From CAWJFP01 sp963842155 (lineage in GTDB: Bacteria > Pseudomonadota > Alphaproteobacteria > JACZXZ01), in assembly GCA_963842155.1 (NCBI GenBank), contig CAWJFP010000025.1, positions 1 through 64,000 of the forward strand: 64,000 bases of DNA, read 5' to 3'. Below, one piece after another: positions 1 through 11,605 of the stretch (positions are counted from its first letter, which is position 1; every line of letters begins with the position of its first letter). The position numbers were made by a program, and so were the translations under genes. Under the pieces are notes generated by a model. That model searched no databases. It was not told the DNA's origin and saw nothing but the letters and a program-made list of their open reading frames with translations.

Positions 1-448
<448 letters not shown>

Positions 449-708
449 CTTGCCTCTCCTCCCTCGCAGCCAATACCGCAAAAAGCCGAAACCTCCCGCA
501 GCACCAACCGCCAAGAACGAGATCAGCCAACAAGCCGATCGCTCACAAGCGCATCTAACTTCTCGCTAAGATGCGCCCGCTTCGACCGGCCATGCTCCCA
601 TCAGCCCGCCGCCGCCTGCGCATCCCTTCCTTTCCACAATGTCAAACAGCCAAAGAACCAACGCCCCGCTCGGAGCCTTGCATTGCCCCAAGCGTGGCGC
701 GGGCGGGG
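449..708 (-). other. rrn operon leader (transcribed spacer upstream of 16S)
   Basis: About 260 bases between the rrn promoter and the 16S 5' end, on the minus strand. On that strand positions 635-658 read GGTTCTTTGGCTGTTTGACATTG-like sequence, resembling the boxA antitermination region of alphaproteobacterial rRNA leaders (TTTGACATTGTG element). No credible protein gene is seen here; the short ORFs on both strands have no recognisable content. The boxA assignment is by resemblance only. Confidence 0.55.
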
Positions 709-737
709 TTTATACGCCCCGCTCCGGAGCAGGTCAA
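709..737 (-). promoter_or_regulatory. Candidate rrn promoter (TTGACC - 17 - TATAAA)
   Basis: On the minus strand, a -35 element TTGACC (732-737) and a -10 element TATAAA (709-714) are separated by exactly 17 bases, followed by a GC-rich stretch as expected for a stringently controlled rRNA start site. It lies about 260 bases upstream of the 16S 5' end, a normal leader length. This is the best sigma-70-type promoter seen in the window. Confidence 0.65.
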
Positions 738-975
738 ACGCTTTTTCGCGCCGGCTCCGCCGCAACGTTCGAGCTCGCGCGACGCGCGCGGTGCTGTCGC
801 GATTCACCTGTCGTCACCTCGCGCCAGCCTCCATGGCTTCATCTTTCGTTGACATCGCAAAGGCCGATAGGCATGCTCGACTAATAATAAGGAGCGGACC
901 GGATGAACGGGACCGTCATCCCTGGTTCCAGCAGGCTTTGGGGGCGTTCACGATGATCGAAACGCAGCCGCACCG

Positions 976-2382
976 GTGAGGCCGCGCAAGCGGTATCTCG
1001 TTTGCGCCGCCGTCGGTGCGATCGCCGCGTTGAGCAGCTCCGTGGCACTCGGGGAGCTGGCGGCGCGCCATGTCATGAAGGTTCATCCGGCGGCCGCCTT
1101 GGCGCAAGCCGCGGCGACGCCCGGGGCCATTGTCGAGCCAAGCGGCGCGCCCATGCTTCTGCCCGCGGTTCAGCTCGAGAGCCGCATCGTCGATACGCGG
1201 CCTCTCGACGCCACGGAGGGGTTGCCGGCTACGGGCGTGACCGGCCAACTCGCGGCCTTGCCGGTGTCGCCGATCCGGCGCACCGTCCAGGTGACGAAAG
1301 GCGATACGCTGGTCGATCTTCTCGTCCGCTCTGGCGTCTCCGCGCCCGAGGCGCATGACGCGGCGAGCGCCGCTTCCAGGATCTTCGATCCGCGCAGCCT
1401 CAAGCCCGGCTCTGCTCTCACCCTCACCTTCGGTCCGGGGACGGGCGGCAAGCTCATGAGGGTGGTGCTGCCGGCGAGCTACGACAAGACGGTCAGCGTC
1501 GAGCGCGGCGCGGGCGACGCCTTCAATGCCGCGCGCATCGCGCGCCCCTTCACCCAGCAGTTCGTCCGCGCGAGCGGCGTCATTCGCTCGAGCCTTTACG
1601 AGGATGCCGTCGCGGCGGGGCTGCCCGCGCCGCTCGTCATCGAGCTCATCCGAGCCTTCAGCTACGATGTCGATTTCCAGCGCGAGATCAAGCCGGGCGA
1701 CGGCTTCGAGGCGGCCTTCCAGCGTGATACGGGCGATGCCGACGACGTGGTACATAACGGCAATCTCGTCTATGGCGCGCTCACGCTCTCGGGACGTACG
1801 CTGCGCATCTATCGCTATGTCACGCGCGACGGGAGGGTCGACTATTTCAACGCCAAGGGCGAAAGCGTGCGCAAGGCGCTGCTGCGCACCCCCGTGGACG
1901 GAGCGCGTCTCACCTCCGGCTTCGGCATGCGCGTCAATCCGATCCTCGGCTTCAGCATGATGCATAAGGGCGTCGACTTCGGCGCCCCTGCGGGCACGCC
2001 GGTCATGGCGGCGGGCGACGGCACGGTCGAGCTCGCGGGCTGGAACGGCGCCTACGGCAATTACGTGCGGGTCAAGCATAATACGGAATACAGCACCGCT
2101 TATGCCCATATGAGCCGGATCGCGAGCGGTATCCGCAGAGGCGCGCATGTCCGGCAGGGGGAGATCGTCGGCTATATCGGCGAGACAGGACGCGCCACGG
2201 GACCGCACCTCCATTACGAGGTGCTGGTGCATGACAAGCAGATCAATCCACTAAGCGTGAAGCTGCCGACAGGCATCAAGCTCGCCGGCATGGAGCTCAA
2301 GGCCTTCCTCGCGGAAGCCGCCAAGACCAGCGCCATGCTGTCGAGCTTGGCGCCCGCCAAGCTCGCGCGCACCTCGTTCTAG
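976..2382 (+). CDS. M23-family (LytM-type) peptidoglycan endopeptidase
   Basis: Predicted 468-residue exported zinc metallopeptidase that cleaves peptide cross-links of the cell wall. It starts with GTG at 976. The N-terminus has a basic stretch and a hydrophobic segment (about residues 7-26), so it is a signal peptide or anchor. A LysM/OapA-like region (KGDTLVDLLVRSGV, about 110-165) precedes the C-terminal M23 domain (about 300-420), where the zinc ligands are visible: H and D in HKGVDFG, and the HLHYE motif. The family acts in the periplasm in cell elongation or division. It stands alone between the rrn promoter region and clpB, so a specific partner cannot be named. Confidence 0.9.
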   Translation: MRPRKRYLVCAAVGAIAALSSSVALGELAARHVMKVHPAAALAQAAATPGAIVEPSGAPMLLPAVQLESRIVDTRPLDATEGLPATGVTGQLAALPVSPIRRTVQVTKGDTLVDLLVRSGVSAPEAHDAASAASRIFDPRSLKPGSALTLTFGPGTGGKLMRVVLPASYDKTVSVERGAGDAFNAARIARPFTQQFVRASGVIRSSLYEDAVAAGLPAPLVIELIRAFSYDVDFQREIKPGDGFEAAFQRDTGDADDVVHNGNLVYGALTLSGRTLRIYRYVTRDGRVDYFNAKGESVRKALLRTPVDGARLTSGFGMRVNPILGFSMMHKGVDFGAPAGTPVMAAGDGTVELAGWNGAYGNYVRVKHNTEYSTAYAHMSRIASGIRRGAHVRQGEIVGYIGETGRATGPHLHYEVLVHDKQINPLSVKLPTGIKLAGMELKAFLAEAAKTSAMLSSLAPAKLARTSF

Positions 2383-2450
2383 TGTGGCGAACCCCAAATT
2401 CGCCATCCCTCGGGCAAGTCCGCGAGCGAATTTCGGATTCGAAGCGACAC
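2382..2450. repeat. Imperfect inverted repeat just after the M23 gene
   Basis: The arms 2382-2403 (GTGTGGCGAACCCC then AAATTCGC) and 2426-2450 (GCGAATTT then TTCGAAGCGACAC) are imperfect reverse complements, with a nested small hairpin GGCGAA / TTCGCC (2386-2404). It starts on the last base of the stop codon and could act as a terminator or be part of the repeat block that follows. Confidence 0.5.
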
Positions 2451-2458
2451 TCGAGCGA

Positions 2459-2550
2459 TATCCGCTCACGCGGAATCGCTCTAGCATATTTTGCCTTCGG
2501 CCGCTCAAGCGCCGCGCGGGCTTTCGCGTTTCCGCTTGACGCGAAAACGC
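2459..2550. repeat. Intergenic direct repeat, copy 1 (about 92 bp)
   Basis: Begins TATCCGCTCACGCGG and ends CCGCTTGACGCGAAAACGCT. It matches copy 2 (2654-2747) over its whole length with scattered substitutions. The two halves are themselves partly palindromic (GCTCACGCGG..., GACGCGAAAACGC). Short elements of this look are common between genes in alphaproteobacterial genomes; I infer a REP/MITE-like family but cannot name it. Confidence 0.65.
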
Positions 2551-2571
2551 TCTAGCAATCTATCGAATTTA

Positions 2572-2643
2572 GTGTGGTTCCCGGATTTGAAGTTCGCAAA
2601 CGCGGATGCCATCGAAATCTCAGGAACTTCAAATCCACCACAC
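2572..2643. repeat. Inverted repeat between the two direct repeats
   Basis: The left arm 2572-2595 contains GTGTGG and GGATTTGAAGTTC; the right arm 2624-2643 reads GAACTTCAAATCCACCACAC. The arms pair over about 18 bases, with a small bulge on the left arm. It sits between the two direct-repeat copies and starts with the same GTGTGG motif as the repeat at 2382, suggesting one composite element. Confidence 0.6.
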
Positions 2644-2653
2644 GCGAGCGCGT

Positions 2654-2747
2654 TATCCGCTCACGCGGGATCGCTCGGGCATATCATGCCTTGGGCCGCT
2701 CCGGCGCCGCGCGGACCTTGCGCGTCTCCGCTTGACGTGAAAACGCT
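2654..2747. repeat. Intergenic direct repeat, copy 2 (about 94 bp)
   Basis: Second copy of the element at 2459-2550, in the same orientation: TATCCGCTCACGCGG at the start and GACGTGAAAACGCT at the end, with about 10-15 substitutions. It lies 34 bases beyond the 3' end of clpB. No protein gene is seen anywhere in 2383-2781. Confidence 0.65.
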
Positions 2748-2781
2748 GGAGGCGCGGACAGGGCAGGGGGCCCGCCGCCGC

Positions 2782-5376
<2,595 letters not shown>

Positions 5377-5453
5377 CGAGTTTCTTCCCCTCTTTTGCCC
5401 CCTCAGAGGCGGGCAAGTTCGGCGGACCCCGCTATGGGGCATCCGCAAAAATG

Positions 5454-5482
5454 ATATGGCGATGGTTACCGTCTCCGGCAAG
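5454..5482 (-). promoter_or_regulatory. Candidate heat-shock (RpoH-type) promoter for clpB
   Basis: On the minus strand CTTGCC (5477-5482) and CCATAT (5454-5459) are separated by 17 bases, close to the alphaproteobacterial RpoH pattern CTTGAC-17-CYTATNT. It lies 78 bases upstream of the clpB start. ClpB genes are commonly heat-shock controlled, so the position fits; the -35 match is one base off. Confidence 0.4.
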
Positions 5483-5630
5483 GCCGTCTCCGCCTGCCAG
5501 ATGCCGGCCGAGACCTCCGCGGAGCCGTCGGTGCGTATTCTGCGGCAGAGCCGCCGTTTTCGTGACAATTATGCTGCGCTGCACAATTCATCTTGAAAAA
5601 TCCAGCTTTGGCGCCTATTATTTTATTGCA

Positions 5631-6857
5631 ATGCAGCAAAATCAGGCTCGAAACGACAACCGGCGGTCTTGGTCGGCCTGGCGGAGGGTGATCCGTCGCC
5701 TGGCCAACGCCCTGCAGGACTTGGGGCGCCGCCTGCGCGGTCCGAACACCGTCTCCGTCACCGGCCATGATGCAAGTGCTCTCCAGGAGCGGTCCGCTCT
5801 GGCTCGACAGGCGGGTCGACTTCTCCCGCCACCGCCGCCCTGCAACGACGACGCTTTGTCGCGGCGCGAGGGGGCTGCGGCCCGCGTTGTTGCCTTGGCG
5901 CTCCAGGGCGGCGGCGCCCACGGCGCCTTCACTTGGGGTGTGCTCGACCGCCTGCTCGAGGAGCCCAATCTCGCGATCGAAGCGATCAGCGGGACGAGCG
6001 CCGGCGCTCTGAACGCCGCCGCCTTGGCTGCGGGTCACATCGAAGCAGGCCCCGAAGGCGCGCGCCGCAAGCTCGAGGAGCTGTGGCGCCGCGTCTCGCG
6101 ACTTTCGCGCCTCAGCCCCTGGCGGGGAACGCCTTTCCATATGATGGTGGACATCGTCTCGCGTGTGGCCTCGCCCTACCAGCTCAATCCGCTCGGCCTC
6201 GATCCCCTGAGCGACATCCTGGTCAATCTGATCGACTTCGAGAGCCTGCGCCGGCCGGAGTCGATCCGTCTGCTCCTGGCCGCGACCAATATCGCAAGCG
6301 GCGAGGCTCGCCTCTTCTCCAACGAGGAGCTCTCGGCGGAGGTGTTGCTGGCCTCGGCCTGCCTGCCCGCGCTCAAGCAGGCCGTCAAGCTGGATGACGG
6401 CTATTATTGGGACGGCGGCTTCACCGCGAACCCACCCCTTTTGCCGCTCATCGAGCGCTCGGCCGCGCGCGAGATACTGCTCGTCCGCGTCGATCCCGAA
6501 CGTCAGGACACGCTGCCCACGACGGTGCGCGACATCCAGGCGCGGGTGAGCCGCATCGTCTTCAACGCGCCGCTCAAGGCCGAACTCGACAGGATCGAGG
6601 GTATTCGGGGGATCGTCGCCGAGGCCGGGCCGGCGGCAGGCCCGCGCGGCCGCCGGGTCGCCGAGGCCGAAATCCATATGCTCGGCGCCGACGAGCATAT
6701 GCGAGGGCTCGACCTGTCGAGCAAGCTCAACCTCGATTGGGCCTTCCTGAGCCGCCTCAAGGAGGTCGGCCGAGCGACGGCGGATCGCTGGCTCTCGGGC
6801 GAAAACCTGTCGGCCGAGCTCGACAATCGCGCCCGCGATCTCACGCCGGCTGTTTGA
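5631..6857 (+). CDS. Patatin-like phospholipase
   Basis: 408-residue acyl hydrolase of the bacterial patatin family (Ser-Asp dyad lipases acting on phospholipids or neutral lipids). All three signatures are present: the oxyanion loop GGGAHGAF (about residue 90), the nucleophile elbow GTSAG (about 123), and the aspartate in DGGF (about 265). No signal peptide is visible; the N-terminal 80 residues are basic and low in complexity. The chosen start is the ATG at 5631, after which coding character begins. It is divergent from clpB, and the MOSC gene follows 35 bases downstream, so the two may be co-transcribed. The substrate is unknown. Confidence 0.88.
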   Translation: MQQNQARNDNRRSWSAWRRVIRRLANALQDLGRRLRGPNTVSVTGHDASALQERSALARQAGRLLPPPPPCNDDALSRREGAAARVVALALQGGGAHGAFTWGVLDRLLEEPNLAIEAISGTSAGALNAAALAAGHIEAGPEGARRKLEELWRRVSRLSRLSPWRGTPFHMMVDIVSRVASPYQLNPLGLDPLSDILVNLIDFESLRRPESIRLLLAATNIASGEARLFSNEELSAEVLLASACLPALKQAVKLDDGYYWDGGFTANPPLLPLIERSAAREILLVRVDPERQDTLPTTVRDIQARVSRIVFNAPLKAELDRIEGIRGIVAEAGPAAGPRGRRVAEAEIHMLGADEHMRGLDLSSKLNLDWAFLSRLKEVGRATADRWLSGENLSAELDNRARDLTPAV

Positions 6858-6892
6858 CAGGCCGCTCGTCCGCACGGCAATTTTGCTCAACC

Positions 6893-7663
6893 ATGGCCGC
6901 CATCCTGATCCGCATTTGCCGCTACCCCGTCAAGGGCCTCACTGCCGAGACCTTGGAGCAGGTCGCCTTGCGGCCGGGGCAAAGGCTCGGCGGCGACCGC
7001 CGTTATGCCATCGCCAATGGCGGCGAGGCGGATCTGGAGGCGGTGACCGACTGGCGCCCGCGCAACGCCTTCCTCATGCTGGCACGGAACGAGCGCTTGG
7101 CGCTATTGGAGGCGAGCTTCGACGAGGCGAGCGGCCTCCTCACCTTGAGCCGCGGCGGCAAGCAGCTGACGCGCGGCAATCTCGCCGAGCCGCTGGGCCG
7201 CACGCTCATCGAGCAATTCATCGGCGCATTCATGAAGGCGGAGCTGCGCGGCCGGCCTCGCATCGTCGAGGCGCGCGAGGGCGGCTTCACGGACAAATCC
7301 CAGGGCTGGATATCGCTGCTCAATCTCGCCAGCGTGCGCGACCTCGAGCGCGTGGTACGCGCGCCCGTGGACCCGCGGCGCTTCCGCGCCAATCTCCATA
7401 TCGACGGGGTCGAACCTTGGCGCGAGCTCGACTGGGTGGGGCGAGAGCTGCGCGTCGGCGCGGCGCGCTTTCGCGTGGCCGAGCGCATCGCCCGTTGCGC
7501 CGCCACCAATGTCGATCCCGCGACGGCGGAGCGTAATCTGAATATCCCGCTTGCCCTGCGGGAGGGTATCGGCCACGGCGATATGGGAGTTTATCTCGAA
7601 GCGCTCGAGCCCGCGGTGATGGAGGTGGGCGACGCGCTGCTCGCGCCAGCCGCGCCGGGCTGA
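6893..7663 (+). CDS. MOSC domain protein (N-terminal beta-barrel type)
   Basis: 256 residues. The N-terminus (YPVKGLTAETL...) matches the MOSC_N beta-barrel and the C-terminal half is a MOSC domain with the expected conserved cysteine in RCAATNVDP (about residue 204) and a C-terminal GHGDMGVYLE motif. The family is linked to molybdenum-cofactor sulfur transfer and mARC-like reductases; the precise substrate is not known for stand-alone members. ATG at 6893 is chosen because similarity to the family starts there. It converges on the DUF4167 gene 33 bases away. Confidence 0.85.
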   Translation: MAAILIRICRYPVKGLTAETLEQVALRPGQRLGGDRRYAIANGGEADLEAVTDWRPRNAFLMLARNERLALLEASFDEASGLLTLSRGGKQLTRGNLAEPLGRTLIEQFIGAFMKAELRGRPRIVEAREGGFTDKSQGWISLLNLASVRDLERVVRAPVDPRRFRANLHIDGVEPWRELDWVGRELRVGAARFRVAERIARCAATNVDPATAERNLNIPLALREGIGHGDMGVYLEALEPAVMEVGDALLAPAAPG

Positions 7664-7696
7664 GCCCGCGCCTCGCGGCTATCCAGGCTCGGCCCC

Positions 7697-8098
7697 TTAG
7701 TAAGGCTGCTGATCCGAGCCTTCGACGGGGCCCGGACCGGGGGGACCCGGCTCGGGGCTGGCCGGCTGCGGAGCCGTCGGCGCATGCGGCAGGTCCGGCT
7801 GCTCGCCGTCCATGTGGTCGTACGAGTTGTACTCGTGACGCGGCGCGGGGCCGTTGGCGTTGATGATGCGGAAATAATGCTCCGCATGCTGAAAGAAGTT
7901 CTCGGCCGCGACCCGGTCGCCCACCGAATGGGCGTCGCGCGCCAAGGCCAGGTACTTCTCATGCAGCTGATAGGCGTTGCCCCGTAGCTTCCCGTTGGGG
8001 CCGCTGCTGTCGAGGGTCTGCAAGCGGAGCGGGACGTTCTGCTTACGTCCGTTGTTGCTCCGGCCACGCGACCGTTTTGCGTTAAGGCCTTGTCTCAT
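7697..8098 (-). CDS. DUF4167 domain protein
   Basis: 133 residues. The N-terminal half (basic RSRGRSNNGRK stretch, then LRGNAYQLHEKYLALARDA and FQHAEHYFRI) is the DUF4167 domain found almost only in Alphaproteobacteria. The C-terminal 50 residues are rich in proline and glycine and probably disordered. The basic N-terminus suggests RNA or DNA contact, but no function is established. It follows prmC (229-base gap) on the same strand, its usual neighbourhood. Confidence 0.85.
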   Translation of the reverse strand: MRQGLNAKRSRGRSNNGRKQNVPLRLQTLDSSGPNGKLRGNAYQLHEKYLALARDAHSVGDRVAAENFFQHAEHYFRIINANGPAPRHEYNSYDHMDGEQPDLPHAPTAPQPASPEPGPPGPGPVEGSDQQPY

Positions 8099-8327
8099 CG
8101 CACCATCACTTGAGAATCAGAGATTGACTCCGCGGTCTTACTGACACTTGTCGGAGATTGCCCCATTTTTCTGCAGTATCGGGTCGCGGATGCCGCCACG
8201 CGGCTTCCACCTAGTCTGCCAAAACGGCGCTTTTGCTTGATTTGCCGACGCGACCCGTCGCGCCGTCCATCCTCATAGCAGAAACCGACCCCCTCCGCCA
8301 TCAATTTTCCGGACATTTTGAGCCTTC

Positions 8328-9221
8328 TCAGGCCCTTGCCCCGATGGCGGCGGGGCCCATGATAAGGCATCTGGGGATTCCCGCAAGGTCCCAGCGGCGC
8401 CCAGCCTCGCCAAGCCCGGCTTCGGCCAAGAGCGTCGCAACCCGGTCGATCTGCCCGCGGCCGACCTCGAGAAGCGCTTGCCCCCCGGGGCTGAGCAGCC
8501 GCGCCAGCCCGGGCGCCAAGGCGCGGTAGCAGGCCAGCCCGTCGGCTCCCCCGGAGAGCGCCTGTCGCGGCTCGTATCGGGCGATCTCGGGCTCCAGCCC
8601 GTCGATCTCCCCCTCGGGAACATAGGGCGGATTGGCCAGGATAAGATCGAAGCTGGCGTCGGCAAAGGAATGGCCCCAATCGCCCACCAGGAATTTGGCG
8701 CGGCCCCTCAGGCCGAGCGCCGCGGCATTTTGCCGCGCGATCCGCGCTGCGGCGAGGCTGGCGTCGACCCCCAGCCCAGTCGAGTCGGGCAGCTCGCTCA
8801 GCAAGGCAAGGAGAAGACAGCCCGTGCCGGTGCCGAGATCGAGGATACGGAGCGGCTGCCGCCGGTCGGGAACCAAGGAGAGCGCCGCCTCGATCAGGAT
8901 CTCGCTCTCGGGGCGCGGGACGAGCGTGGCGGGCGTGACGGCGAAAGGCAGACTCCAGAACTCGCGTCGCCCGAGAATCTGCGCCAGAGGCTCGCGGGCG
9001 ATTCGCCGGGCGAGGTGGCGTTCCAGCCGCGCCGCCGCCTCGGGCTCGAGCGCCCGCTCGGGTTGGCTCAGCAGCCGTTCGACGGTCAGCGCCGCCGCGT
9101 CGCAAAGCAGGACCCGCGCATCGAGGCGCGCCTCGGCGATGCCGCCCGCGGCGAGGCGCCGCGTCGCGTCCTCCAGCGCCGCCTGAAGGGACCTCGCCCG
9201 GCGCGAGATCGCCGGCGTCAC
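8328..9221 (-). CDS. prmC: Release factor glutamine N5-methyltransferase
   Basis: 297-residue SAM-dependent enzyme that methylates the glutamine of the GGQ motif in peptide-release factors. It has an N-terminal helical domain, the SAM-binding LDLGTGTGCLLLALL loop (about residue 127) and the substrate-binding NPPYVPE motif (about 196). Its start overlaps the prfA stop by four bases (ATGA), so enzyme and substrate are translationally coupled. All key motifs are intact. Confidence 0.95.
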   Translation of the reverse strand: MTPAISRRARSLQAALEDATRRLAAGGIAEARLDARVLLCDAAALTVERLLSQPERALEPEAAARLERHLARRIAREPLAQILGRREFWSLPFAVTPATLVPRPESEILIEAALSLVPDRRQPLRILDLGTGTGCLLLALLSELPDSTGLGVDASLAAARIARQNAAALGLRGRAKFLVGDWGHSFADASFDLILANPPYVPEGEIDGLEPEIARYEPRQALSGGADGLACYRALAPGLARLLSPGGQALLEVGRGQIDRVATLLAEAGLGEAGRRWDLAGIPRCLIMGPAAIGARA

Positions 9222-10294
9222 GGCAGCTCCGCCAGACGCGCCGCCTCGTCCTCGGCGACGAGCGAATTGATGATCTTGTCGAGCGCCTCGCCCGCGAGCA
9301 CGCGCTCGAGCTCGTAGAGCGTGAGGTTGATGCGGTGGTCGGTCACCCGGCCTTGCGGGTAGTTGTAGGTGCGGATGCGCTCGGAGCGGTCACCGGAGCC
9401 GATCTGGGTGCGGCGCTGGGCGGCGCGCGCCGCGTCGCGTCTCTCGCGCTCCGCCTCGTAGAGCCTGGCGCGCAGGATTTTCATCGCCTTGGCCTTGTTC
9501 TTGTGCTGCGATTTTTCGTCCTGCTGCTGCACGACGATGCCGCTCGGCAGATGAGTGATGCGCACCGCGCTGTCGGTGGTATTGACCGACTGGCCGCCCG
9601 GCCCGCTCGAGCGGAAGACGTCGATGCGCAGGTCCTTGTCGTCGATCCGCACGTCGACCTCCTCGGCTTCGGGCAGCACCGCCACCGTGGCGGCCGAGGT
9701 GTGGATGCGGCCGCTGGCCTCGGTCGCCGGCACGCGCTGCACCCGGTGCACGCCGGATTCGAATTTGAGGCGGGCGAAGACGCCGCGGCCGGAGATCGAG
9801 GCGATCACCTCCTTGTAGCCGCCGAGTCCGGTCTCGTTGAGCGCCATGAGCTCGACCTTCCAGCCATGGATGTCGGCGTAGCGCTGATACATGCGGAAGA
9901 GCGCTGCGGCGAAGAGCGCCGCTTCCTCGCCGCCCGTGCCAGCGCGCACCTCCAGGATGGCGCTGCGCTCATCGGCCTCGTCCTTGGGCAGCAGCAGCCG
10001 CTGCACGGCGCGCTCGATCGCGGGCAGCGCGCTCTTGAGTGATTGGCGCTCCTCCTCGGCCAGCGCGCGCATTTCGGCATCCGACGATTGGTCCGCGATC
10101 AGCGCCTCGAGCTCCGCGAGCTCGCGGCGCGTCTTGCGCAGCTTCTCGATGCTGCCGACCACGTTCCCGAGCTCGGCATATTCCTTCGACATGCGCGCGA
10201 AGGTCTGCGGATCGCGTCCACCTTCCGCGGACAACGCGGCCGCGAGGTCGTGATAGCGGGTCACGATGCCGTCCAGCTTTTGATCGAAGCTCAC
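9218..10294 (-). CDS. prfA: Peptide chain release factor 1
   Basis: 358 residues; reads UAA and UAG stop codons. The tripeptide anticodon PAT lies in RVPATEASGRIHTS, and the catalytic GGQ in SSGPGGQSVNTTDSAVR, followed by the usual QQQDEKSQHKNK stretch. Length is normal. It overlaps hemA upstream and prmC downstream by four bases each, so it sits inside a tightly coupled operon. Confidence 0.97.
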   Translation of the reverse strand: MSFDQKLDGIVTRYHDLAAALSAEGGRDPQTFARMSKEYAELGNVVGSIEKLRKTRRELAELEALIADQSSDAEMRALAEEERQSLKSALPAIERAVQRLLLPKDEADERSAILEVRAGTGGEEAALFAAALFRMYQRYADIHGWKVELMALNETGLGGYKEVIASISGRGVFARLKFESGVHRVQRVPATEASGRIHTSAATVAVLPEAEEVDVRIDDKDLRIDVFRSSGPGGQSVNTTDSAVRITHLPSGIVVQQQDEKSQHKNKAKAMKILRARLYEAERERRDAARAAQRRTQIGSGDRSERIRTYNYPQGRVTDHRINLTLYELERVLAGEALDKIINSLVAEDEAARLAELP

Positions 10295-11598
10295 TTTTTC
10301 TTCTCCTTGCCGTCCGGCTCCGCATACGCCGCCTCCGCCAGGCGGAAGAGCCGGCTCAAAAGCTGCTCGGCGCGCGCGCGCCGGCCCTCGCCATCCTCCT
10401 CGGCCGCGAGCGCGCGCAGCGCCTCGGAGGGATCATGCAGCAGGCGGTTCACCAAGAGACGCGTCGCCGCGGCGGCGTCCGTCGCGCCCGCCTCGGCAAG
10501 CACGCGCTCGCGTTGCGCCTCGAAATGGCGTCGCAACGACACCAACGCCGGCACCGCCTGGCGCTCGGCGCGATCCTGCGAGAAGGCGGCGAGCTCCTCC
10601 TCGAGGATCAGCCAGGCCGCCGCCGCGGCCCGCGCGCGTCCGGCCTGACCCGCGAGCGCCGCGCGCTCGAGATCGGCCAAGTCGTAGAGATAGGCGTCAT
10701 CGATCCGGTTGACGGCTGGCTCAATGTCGCTCGGGATCGCGGCGTCGATCAGATAGATCGGCCGGCGCCGGCGGCGGCGCAAGGCCTGCTCCACCATCTC
10801 GCCCGTGAGGAGATAGCGCCCCCTGCCGGCGCAGCTTATCACGACATCGGCCATCGTCAGCGTCGCCGCGAGGGTGCCGAAGTCGGCATGATGGCCGCCG
10901 AGCTGGCGCGCGAGCGTCTCGGCTCTCGCCGCGCCTGGCGCCGCTACGGTGATGTTCTTGAGCCCGGCGCGCAGCAGCTCCTCCGCCATCATGACGCCCA
11001 TGTCGCCCGTGCCGATCAAAAGCGCAACAAGGGGGCCGAGCTCGCCATGCACCTTGCGCGCGAGCTCGATCGCCGTCGCTGCGATCGACACCGGCCCCTC
11101 GGCGATCGCCGTCTCGCGACGCACGCGTTTGGCCGCGCCATAGGCGGCTTGCAGGGCGGCCTCCAGCTCGCTTCCCACGCTGCCGACGTCGCGCGCCAGC
11201 CGGTGTGCCGCCTTCACCTGGCCCAGCACTTGCGGCTCGCCGATCACGGCGCTCTCGAGCGAGGCTGCGACCGCGAAGATATGGCGCAAGGCGGCTTCGC
11301 CGGTCCGCAGGCCCAGCTCCGGGTCGAGGGCGGCAGGGTCGAGCCCGGCATGCCGGGCGAGCGCCGCTGCCACGGCGCGCGCCGCCGCCGCCGGGTCCGC
11401 CGCGATGCCGTGAAACTCGACCCTGTCGCAGGTGGAGAGGAGGATCGCTTGCTCGAGGCCGCCGGCCCGCACGTCGCGAAGCAGCCCAGGCGCCGCCGCA
11501 TCCTCGACGAAGATCCGATCGCGGAGCGTGGCAGTGCTGGATTTGTGGGTGGCGCCGACCACGACATAGGGGGCCGGCGCGGATGCGCCGCTGCCCAT
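10291..11598 (-). CDS. hemA: Glutamyl-tRNA reductase (C5 tetrapyrrole pathway)
   Basis: 435 residues. Converts glutamyl-tRNA to glutamate-1-semialdehyde, the first step of C5-type haem synthesis. Visible motifs are the catalytic-cysteine region STCDRVE (usual form STCNRTE), GEPQVLGQVK, AKRVRRET and a nucleotide-binding LLIGTGDMG stretch (about 190). The C-terminal dimerisation region is present. It lies between hisS (7-base gap) and prfA (4-base overlap). This is notable because most Alphaproteobacteria make aminolevulinate by the Shemin enzyme instead, whose gene is also called hemA but is unrelated. The two substitutions next to the cysteine (N to D, T to V) leave some doubt about activity. 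Confidence 0.88.
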   Translation of the reverse strand: MGSGASAPAPYVVVGATHKSSTATLRDRIFVEDAAAPGLLRDVRAGGLEQAILLSTCDRVEFHGIAADPAAAARAVAAALARHAGLDPAALDPELGLRTGEAALRHIFAVAASLESAVIGEPQVLGQVKAAHRLARDVGSVGSELEAALQAAYGAAKRVRRETAIAEGPVSIAATAIELARKVHGELGPLVALLIGTGDMGVMMAEELLRAGLKNITVAAPGAARAETLARQLGGHHADFGTLAATLTMADVVISCAGRGRYLLTGEMVEQALRRRRRRPIYLIDAAIPSDIEPAVNRIDDAYLYDLADLERAALAGQAGRARAAAAAWLILEEELAAFSQDRAERQAVPALVSLRRHFEAQRERVLAEAGATDAAAATRLLVNRLLHDPSEALRALAAEEDGEGRRARAEQLLSRLFRLAEAAYAEPDGKEKKK

Positions 11599-11605
11599 GG
11601 CGAGC

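Noticed and set aside
683..979. 98-residue ORF ending on the M23 start (GTGA)
   Set aside because: The overlap looks like coupling, but it begins inside the rrn promoter region on the opposite strand and has Arg-rich composition without any recognisable pattern.
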